Notes under the pieces: generated by a model | The model's input: the letters and a program-made list of their open reading frames with translations, nothing else | Databases searched by the model: none | What the model was told of the DNA's origin: nothing | Part shown: positions 5,601 through 10,564 of the stretch, in pieces | Numbering within the stretch: the first letter of the stretch is position 1 | Layout of the letters: each line of letters begins with the position of its first letter | Assembly (NCBI GenBank): GCA_903921965.1 | Contig: CAIXSE010000131.1 | Span: forward strand, 1-10,564 | Direction: 5' to 3' | From: an uncultured Thermoleophilia bacterium | GTDB lineage: Bacteria; Actinomycetota; Thermoleophilia; UBA2241 | Length of the DNA: 10,564 nt | Program-made: the position numbers and the translations under genes

Positions 5601-6997
5601 GCAAGATCTGGACCCGAATGGGTGACGGCAACGCCGTCGAGCTTTCCCCAGACGAACTCCGCGCAGACATCATCGCGGCTACCGAAGACGCCGCGGACAA
5701 GGGCCACATCCCGGCCCTCGATGAAAACGAGATCGACCACCTGTACGACCTCTTCGCGGCGCCGTACCGCATCGTCGGCGTCGAGCCCGGCCACGAAGTG
5801 CCGCTGACCAAGGACGAAACGGCGTGTACCCTCGTCTCCTCGCAGCTGTCGAGTGGTTCACACCTGGCGATAAGCCGCGAAGACGCGGTCGAAGTCTTCG
5901 AGCGCGTGTTCGCGTTCGACACCATGGAGCTCGGCTGGATCGACTACTCGTTCAAGCCCGCCAAGCCCATGGTCTCCCTCGATCAGTGCTCCATCGAGCG
6001 CATCATGGCCACCACCGTGTTCCCGGTGCTCTACGGCGCCATGCCGAACATGGGCCTCTACTACACGCCGGACGGGCCGTTCACCAACCCGGCCGACCTC
6101 CTCGGCATGATGAAGGTCGAAGAGGCGCGTGAAGAAGAGATGAAGGCCGCCGAGCTCTGCATGGAAGACATGATCTTCGTGTGCGAGCGCATGAACGAGA
6201 TCGGCGCCGACGGCATCGACTTCGACACCACCGCTTCCGCCGGTGACGCCGACTTCTACTCCGTGCTCAAGACGGTGGAGCACCTCAAGAAGACCACCGA
6301 CCTCGGCATCGAGATGGGTATGTCGGGTGAGTTCGTCCTCGGCATGCACGGCGAGGTCGAGTACAACGGCAAGAAGCTCGCCGGCATGTTCCCGCACCAG
6401 CAGCTCAAGTGCGCCGAGGAGGCGGGCGTCGACATCTTCGGCCCCGTGGTCAACACCAAGACCAACAAGTCGTGCGCCTGGAACGTGGCCCGTGCCGTCA
6501 CGTTCGTCAAGGAAGTCTGCAAGCAGTCCACCATCCCGATCCACGCCAACGTGGGTATGGGCGTGGGCGGCACGCCGATGTTCGAGACCCCGCCGATCGA
6601 CGCCCTGAGCCGCGCCAGCGTGGCCATGGTCGAGATCGCCAAGGTCGACGGTTTGTAGGTCGGCGTAGGCGACCCCTACGGCATGTCCGTGATGCACTCG
6701 ATCGCATCTGGCATGGGTGGCATCCGCACCGCTGGAGACCTGGTGGCGCGTATGCAGCTCAATCACCGGATGAGGCTCCCCGAGGCGAAGAAGTACGTGG
6801 CCGACAAGCTCGGCGTCAGCACCTTCGACCTCTCCGACTCCACGGTCATGCGCAACCTGCGCGAAGAGCTGAACATCGGTGTCATCGAGGCGATCCCCGG
6901 CCTGGCCAAGGGCTACACGGCCAAGGCGCGCATCGCCGATCTCCTCGACATCAAGATCAACGGCGTCGAGCGCCAGATGGCGAAGATGCCCGCTTGA
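5597..6997 (+). CDS. mtbB: Dimethylamine:corrinoid methyltransferase with in-frame amber pyrrolysine codon
   Basis: MtbB transfers one methyl group from dimethylamine to the Co(I) corrinoid of MtbC, leaving monomethylamine. The GTG start at 5597 lies 8 nt after GGAGGT (5583-5588) and gives [17 protein letters not shown]. The frame meets TAG at 6656-6658 (codon 354) in the context [18 protein letters not shown], then stays open for 112 more codons to TGA at 6995-6997. The total is 466 residues, matching the roughly 467-residue archaeal MtbB enzymes, whose single pyrrolysine falls at nearly the same position. The part after TAG ([18 protein letters not shown], then a helical end with LLDIKIN) is also family sequence. 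The amber codon is therefore read as pyrrolysine, the residue thought to orient the amine at the bottom of the TIM barrel. Standard gene callers would split it into a 353-aa fragment and a downstream fragment from 6683. mtbC follows 59 nt later. Confidence 0.95.
6655..6680 (+). promoter_or_regulatory. Hairpin spanning or following the pyrrolysine codon
   Basis: Two mutually exclusive stems can form at the amber codon. In one, CGTAGG (6664-6669) pairs with CCTACG (6675-6680), starting 5 nt after TAG. In the other, GTAGGTCG (6655-6662), which contains TAG, pairs with CGACC-TAC elements at 6670-6679 with a two-base bulge. A structure after the Pyl codon (PYLIS) was proposed for methanogen mtmB but is not strictly needed for amber decoding. 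Relevance here is uncertain. Confidence 0.3.
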
Positions 6998-7056
6998 TGC
7001 GGGAGTCAGCGACTCTTTGCAGGTCCAGCGAACTCTGACCCACGGAGGTCACAGGC

Positions 7057-7704
7057 ATGGCCAATGAAGACTTCTTTGCGGACGCGAAAGCCGCCATCCG
7101 CGAGTGCGACGCCGACAAGGCCGCCCAGGTGGCCAAGGACGGCCTCGCCGCCGGCATCGCCCCCGACGAGCTGCTGAAGCAGGGGTTCATCCCCGGCATC
7201 TCGACCATGGGCGACCTCTTCGAGCGCGGCGAGGTGTTCCTCCCCGAGCTCGTCCTCGCGGCCAACGCCATGACGGCGGCCGCCGAGATCTGCAACGCCG
7301 CCCTCCCCGAGGGTGAAGCTGAGGCGAAGGCCACCGTCGTCGTCGGCACCGTCCAGGGTGACGTGCACGACATCGGCAAGACCATCGTCGTGGCTTTCCT
7401 TCGCGCGAACGGGTACGACGTCCACGACCTCGGTCGCGACATCTCGGGCGACAAGTTCATCGCCGCGGCGGAGGAGCACAATGCCGCCGTCATCGGCATG
7501 AGCGCGCTCCTCACCACCACCATGCGCGAGCAGACCCGTGTCATCGAGGCCCTCAAGGCCGCGGGCCTGCGCGACAAGTACAAGGTCGTCGTCGGCGGCG
7601 GCGCCTGCACGCAGCAGTGGGCCGACAAGATCGGCGCCGACGCGTATGCCGAAGACGCCAACGACGGTATCCGCAAGATCAACGAGCTCACGGGCAACTC
7701 CTGA
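7057..7704 (+). CDS. mtbC: Dimethylamine corrinoid protein
   Basis: This is a complete 215-residue methyltransferase corrinoid protein. The N-terminal helical bundle (about 1-88), with PGISTMGDLFERGEVFLPELVLAA-type sequence, is the B12-binding cap domain. The C-terminal cobalamin domain has GDVHDIG (Asp102, cobalt ligand His104, Gly107), a SALLTTT loop and VVGGGAC in the tail-binding region. It accepts the methyl from MtbB and offers methyl-Co(III) to the next methyltransferase. GGAGGT (7044-7049) precedes ATG 7057 by 7 nt. It lies 59 nt behind mtbB with no terminator between, so the pair forms an mtbBC operon ended by the hairpin at 7741. Assignment as MtbC rather than another methylamine corrinoid protein rests on this pairing. 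It is a paralogue of the partial proteins at both window ends. Confidence 0.93.
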   Translation: MANEDFFADAKAAIRECDADKAAQVAKDGLAAGIAPDELLKQGFIPGISTMGDLFERGEVFLPELVLAANAMTAAAEICNAALPEGEAEAKATVVVGTVQGDVHDIGKTIVVAFLRANGYDVHDLGRDISGDKFIAAAEEHNAAVIGMSALLTTTMREQTRVIEALKAAGLRDKYKVVVGGGACTQQWADKIGADAYAEDANDGIRKINELTGNS

Positions 7705-7740
7705 GCTCGCACCCAGGCTTCACCGCCTGAGGTGAGCGTC

Positions 7741-7785
7741 GCCACGGCCGGGCTCCCCTTGCGGGGGCCCGGCCGTGGCCTTTCT
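7741..7785 (+). terminator. Rho-independent terminator of mtbBC
   Basis: A very stable hairpin: GCCACGGCCGGGC (7741-7753) pairs with its perfect complement (7767-7779), extended by CCCC/GGGG (7755-7758 with 7763-7766) around a TTGC loop with one bulged T. It is followed by CTTTCT, the nearest thing to a U-tract in the window. It begins 36 nt after the mtbC stop. Confidence 0.85.
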
Positions 7786-8173
7786 GCCGCGGGTCCCAAT
7801 CGCCGGCGCGCGGCGACGGCGCGGACTCGCGCCCGGCCGCCAGTCGCCGCGGAGTCCGGCGCGGGCAACGCGCAAACGGCTCCTGGCATTGACCGTGCCA
7901 CAGACCGGAGTTAGCTTGCCCGTACGACCCCTTGTGCGGGAGTGCACACGGCCGGGGCGGCTGGGGCACCGCCCGCACAGGGCCGCCGGCTGCTGTCGGC
8001 GCGCCGCGTCCGACCGCACCGGTGAAGCACCGGGAGGTGGTGCGGCATGCCTGAATGACCGGGTTGCGGTCTCCGCCCGGCGACCTCTGAGAACCCTTTT
8101 CGAGCGGGCGGGGTCCGGTGCACGCGTCGTCGTGCGCTGCCCCGAGTGCGCAGCGCGCGGGGGAGGAAGCACC
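7780..8173 (+). promoter_or_regulatory. Promoter and leader region of the symporter-Usp operon
   Basis: This 394-nt gap holds no full gene. TTGACC (7889-7894), 17 nt, then TAGCTT (7912-7917) is a promoter-like pair with the same -35 core and spacing as the one before mtbB. It would give a leader of about 250 nt. Within that, a small open frame from GTG 8118 (19 codons) ends at TGA 8175-8177, overlapping the symporter ATG by four bases, but its ribosome site is poor. Short GC-rich repeats suggest structure; no known riboswitch was recognised. Confidence 0.4.
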
Positions 8174-9775
8174 ATGAGTGTTCTCTGGTACTGGGTCATC
8201 GTGCTCGGGTACATGGCGTTTCTCATCGGCATCGGTGCGTGGACGTACCGCTACCAGAAACGGCAGAAGGACGCGACTGAAGAGCACGACGACTACTGGA
8301 TCTCGAAGCGTCGCAACAGCGCTCTCGTGGTGGGGTGCGCCATCGCCGCAGGCTGGTTCCTCATGGGGTTCATCACCTGGGCGATGTACAACACCTACAT
8401 GTACGGCCTCGGCGGCATCTGGGCCATGGTCGTTCCGTGGACCGTGCTCCTCTTCTGCATGGTCATCCTCGTGCCGTGGGTGCGGCGCTTCAAGGCGATC
8501 TCGCAGCCGCAGATGCTGCAGCAGCGGTTCGGCCTCGCACTCCGCATCGCCGTCAGTCCCTTCAACATGTTCTGCTTCATCATCTGGGCGGCCGCGGAGA
8601 TCTGGACTGTCGCTCTCTACATCGCGCCGGAGTTCGGCGTGGAACCCTGGGTGCTGTACTTCGTGTTCGCGGTCCCCGTGGCCCTGTACATGGCCATGGG
8701 GGGCTTCCACGCGGTGATCAGCGCCAACCTGCTGCAGTTCGCCATGGGCGTCACGTACGTCACGATCCTGTTCGTCATCATGATCGTCCAGGCGTACGAC
8801 AAGCTGCCCGTCGGCCAGAGCATGACCGACTACCTCAGCAACGTCGTCCCGCCCGGGAACGCCCCGGGACAGGGAGCGTTCACGCTCTTCAGTCTCGGGA
8901 TCCCCTTCGCCATCTTCTCGCTCATCGCCCTGCTTCCGGGGTGGGTCATCGAGGAGGACTGGTGGCTGAAGGCGCAGTCGGCGCACAGCACGCACGCGGC
9001 GCGCAAGGGCATCTGGGCGAACCTCGCGTACAACCTCATCTGGATCCTCGGCATCCCCAGCATCATCGGCATCCTCGGCCTGGTGCTCTATCCGCCGTCG
9101 TCGTTCGACAAGGTCCTGGGCGGGGACGCGTACAACCTGATGCCGCAGTTCCTCTCGGACTACGTGCCGACCGGACTGCAGCTCGTCGTGTTCTGCCTGA
9201 TGGCCGGGCACGCCATCGCCACGGTCGCCACCTTCACCAACGTCTCCGCCCTCAACATCAGCTACGACGTCCTGCAACCGCTCGTCTACCGGCCCCGCGG
9301 GTGGAACGACTCCCAGGTGGTCTGGGCGGGGCGGGTCGCTTCGTTCGTGGTCGTGATCGTCACCCTCGGCGTGTGCTTCCTCATCGACATGCTGCCGCAG
9401 GGGCTGTGGGACGCCTACTACCTCTCCAGCGGCGTGCTGTCGGCGGCCGTGGGCATCACCGTCCTCGCCATGTTCTGGAAACGGGCGAACTACGCCGGCG
9501 CGCTCACCGCCACGATCGTGGGCGGCGTCGTCACACTCGTGCTCTACCTGGTCGAGAAGTACGTGTGGGAGTACGACTGGCCCATCCCGGTGCCGAGCGC
9601 GATGGTCAACACCGGGTACGCCTACGCCGTGGTCGGTGTGATCCTGGCCCTCGTCGTCCTCGTCGTGGTCACCCTCCTGACGCCGAAGCCCAGCCAGGCG
9701 CAGCTGGACGCCATCGCCGCGGAGCCCGTGGACGACCACGCCGACTTCTTCGCCGGCGTGCGCGAGACCTACTGA
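8174..9775 (+). CDS. Sodium:solute symporter (SSS) family transporter
   Basis: This is a 533-residue polytopic protein with about 13 hydrophobic segments. The first helix begins at residue 3. After it come DDYWISKRRNSALVVGCAIAAGW (about 39-61), the SSS pattern in which a short -YW/YF-x-x-x-R- loop leads into helix 2, then PQMLQQRFG, the usual loop before helix 4. The helix holding the Na+ site reads IATVATFTNVSALNISYDV: by eye, PutP Ser340/Thr341 correspond to Ala349/Thr350 here, so one hydroxyl ligand seems missing. ATG 8174 is placed 7 nt after GGGAGG (8161-8166); the frame is open further upstream to 7775, but that part is non-hydrophobic and lies in the leader. The substrate is unknown. 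The methylamine setting and the similar family use for betaine, proline and choline-like solutes make methylated amines a reasonable guess. A Usp gene follows 22 nt later. Confidence 0.87.
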   Translation: MSVLWYWVIVLGYMAFLIGIGAWTYRYQKRQKDATEEHDDYWISKRRNSALVVGCAIAAGWFLMGFITWAMYNTYMYGLGGIWAMVVPWTVLLFCMVILVPWVRRFKAISQPQMLQQRFGLALRIAVSPFNMFCFIIWAAAEIWTVALYIAPEFGVEPWVLYFVFAVPVALYMAMGGFHAVISANLLQFAMGVTYVTILFVIMIVQAYDKLPVGQSMTDYLSNVVPPGNAPGQGAFTLFSLGIPFAIFSLIALLPGWVIEEDWWLKAQSAHSTHAARKGIWANLAYNLIWILGIPSIIGILGLVLYPPSSFDKVLGGDAYNLMPQFLSDYVPTGLQLVVFCLMAGHAIATVATFTNVSALNISYDVLQPLVYRPRGWNDSQVVWAGRVASFVVVIVTLGVCFLIDMLPQGLWDAYYLSSGVLSAAVGITVLAMFWKRANYAGALTATIVGGVVTLVLYLVEKYVWEYDWPIPVPSAMVNTGYAYAVVGVILALVVLVVVTLLTPKPSQAQLDAIAAEPVDDHADFFAGVRETY

Positions 9776-9797
9776 CACGCGGACGAGGGAGGTCACC

Positions 9798-10253
9798 ATG
9801 GCGTACACGATCGTGGTCGGCTACGACGGTTCGGCACCGGCGAAGAAGGCCCTGGCGCAGGCTGTCGAGCTCGCCGTGACGACGCCCGATGCCGAGATCG
9901 TCGTCGCCTGCGGCCAGGACAGGCGACCAGGCTATCTCGGCTACGACGACCAGCCTCTGTGGAAGGAGGCCCTCGAGCTCGACAAGCTCTGGGAGAACAT
10001 GGAGGCGAAGATCAACGCGGACCTCGAGGAGGCCGTGAAGACGGTACGCGAGGCAGGCGTGACCGCCACGGCGGCCTGCGGCCGCGGCCGGCCGGCCGGC
10101 ATCCTGAAGAGCGTGGCCCGCGACACCGGCGCACGCCTCATCGTCGTCGGTACGCACGGCTCCGGCAGGGAAGAGGAGACCACCGTGCTGGGCTCCACGA
10201 CGACCGAGCTCCTCCACACCACCCATCTGCCGGTCCTCGTCGTGCCACACTGA
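9798..10253 (+). CDS. Universal stress protein, second copy, paired with the symporter
   Basis: This is a 151-residue single Usp domain starting MAYTIVVGYDGS, with the ATP-contacting Asp10, and ending LPVLVVPH. The ATP loop is GTHG (118-121) followed by ten residues and GS (132-133), one residue more than the canonical G-x2-G-x9-G-S seen in the first Usp, so nucleotide binding may differ. It has an acidic helical insert (about 55-85). GGGAGGT (9787-9793) supports ATG 9798. It lies 22 nt downstream of the symporter and is surely co-transcribed. The two Usp proteins of the window share only the general fold and look like separate acquisitions rather than a recent duplication. A role in sensing ATP state and adjusting the transporter is inferred from known transporter-linked Usp proteins. 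Confidence 0.92.
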   Translation: MAYTIVVGYDGSAPAKKALAQAVELAVTTPDAEIVVACGQDRRPGYLGYDDQPLWKEALELDKLWENMEAKINADLEEAVKTVREAGVTATAACGRGRPAGILKSVARDTGARLIVVGTHGSGREEETTVLGSTTTELLHTTHLPVLVVPH

Positions 10254-10287
10254 GCCGCGGCGCCGGTGAGCTCCGGCGCGCCGCGGC
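10254..10287 (+). terminator. Hairpin directly after the second Usp gene
   Basis: GCCGCGGCGCCGG (10254-10266) pairs with CCGGCGC-CGCGGC (10273-10287), with a two-base bulge and a six-base loop. It starts at the base after the stop codon. No U-tract is seen. Confidence 0.55.
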
Positions 10288-10330
10288 AGGGCGCACCGGC
10301 CACCTGAGGCGCCCGGGACACCTGAACGAG

Positions 10331-10366
10331 AAGGCGCCCCGGCGAGTGACCTCGCCGGGGCGCCTT
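10331..10366. terminator. Bidirectional terminator between convergent genes
   Basis: A perfect 16-bp inverted repeat, AAGGCGCCCCGGCGAG (10331-10346) with its complement (10351-10366), surrounds a TGAC loop. The AA/TT ends let it act in both directions. It lies between the plus-strand Usp and the minus-strand corrinoid gene and should end both transcripts. Confidence 0.85.
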
Positions 10367-10413
10367 CGAGCGTCCGGAGCACGGGCGGCAGCGCCGCCCT
10401 GGTCGGCGTACGG

Positions 10414-10564
10414 TTACGCCATCAGCTCCTTGCACTTCTCGACGCCGAGCGACGCGTTCGCGCCGTAGGCGTCGGCGCCCACCTCGGCGGCCCACTCGGC
10501 CGAGACCGGGGCGCCGCCGATGATGACCTTGACCTTGTCGCGCAGGCCGGCGTCCTTGAGGGCC
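10414..10564 (-). CDS. Corrinoid protein, C-terminal end (5' end outside window)
   Basis: On the minus strand the last 49 residues of a third corrinoid protein are visible, ending in TAA (10414-10416). They read ALKDAGLRDKVKVIIGGAPV, then SAEWAAEVGADAYGANAS, and end KCKELMA. The IIGGAPV loop and the GADAYG turn are the C-terminal cobalamin-tail elements of methyltransferase corrinoid proteins, and the stretch aligns well with MtbC at 7549-7701. It differs from the other two in the tail-loop residues, lacking the C-T-Q seen there, so it likely pairs with another methyltransferase family member (an MttB-superfamily enzyme upstream, that is beyond 10564) rather than with MtbB. The Cys near the end is not a cofactor ligand in this family. 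Confidence 0.88.
   Translation of the reverse strand, partial: ALKDAGLRDKVKVIIGGAPVSAEWAAEVGADAYGANASLGVEKCKELMA

Noticed and set aside
5597..6658. mtbB as a truncated pseudogene or sequencing error at TAG, with a second gene starting at 6683
   Set aside because: The amber lies at the family pyrrolysine site, the same frame continues without any shift to a normal C-terminus and normal total length, and no ribosome site precedes 6683.
431..7950. Shared TTGTG...CACA elements near the three promoter regions as a common operator
   Set aside because: Spacing and flanks differ at each site (437-459, 5309-5320, 7932-7949), so a shared regulator cannot be supported by eye.
7775..8173. Upstream extension of the symporter to a 666-residue protein
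   Set aside because: The added residues are Arg/Ala-rich with no domain and overlap the mtbBC terminator and the predicted promoter; ATG 8174 has an excellent ribosome site and the family N-terminus.
7688..9808. 706-codon open frame on the minus strand
   Set aside because: It is antisense to the symporter, composed of low-complexity Asp/His/Arg/Glu-rich sequence typical of GC-rich shadow frames. The plus strand encodes a clear membrane transporter with a ribosome site.

Overview
The window is high-GC DNA read as bacterial: strong Shine-Dalgarno sites, -35/-10 promoter-like pairs, some GTG starts, and 13 of 15 visible stop codons being TGA. Its content is an anaerobic methylamine-utilisation island. 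The best-supported and most striking gene is a dimethylamine:corrinoid methyltransferase (mtbB) whose frame is interrupted by one in-frame amber codon at the position where this family carries pyrrolysine (residue 354 of 466). The host must therefore be expected to encode the pyl genes (tRNA-Pyl, PylS, PylBCD), none of which lie here. The base composition fits an anaerobic actinobacterium or another high-GC pyrrolysine user, but the taxon is inference.

Layout: (1) bases 1-351, the C-terminal half of a methyltransferase corrinoid protein, closed by a strong hairpin. (2) 510-4711, a tight plus-strand operon: a possible 14-codon leader, four small membrane proteins (119, 60, 112 and 62 aa), a 473-aa APC-superfamily permease related to ethanolamine-type permeases, a universal stress protein (Usp), a membrane-anchored protein of unknown family (222 aa), and a TM2-like membrane protein (154 aa), closed by a hairpin at 4740-4764. 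(3) 4872-5081, a small CPYC glutaredoxin. (4) 5082-5596, non-coding, with a good sigma-70-type promoter and a leader of about 280 nt with competing hairpins. (5) 5597-7704, mtbB(Pyl) and its corrinoid partner mtbC, ended by a strong terminator. (6) 7780-8173, a second promoter and leader. (7) 8174-10253, a sodium:solute-symporter-family transporter followed by a second Usp. (8) 10414-10564, the C-terminus of a third corrinoid protein on the minus strand, converging on paired terminators.

Proposed working model: the two transporters import methylated amines or related quaternary compounds. MtbB moves one methyl from dimethylamine to the Co(I) corrinoid on MtbC. The two other corrinoid proteins presumably serve sister methyltransferases just outside the window (for example trimethylamine, monomethylamine or betaine type). 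The methyl group would then go to a folate-type acceptor. Each transporter is directly followed by its own Usp, which suggests ATP-linked control of uptake. The substrates of both transporters, the function of the four small membrane proteins, and the 222-aa/154-aa pair cannot be fixed from sequence alone.
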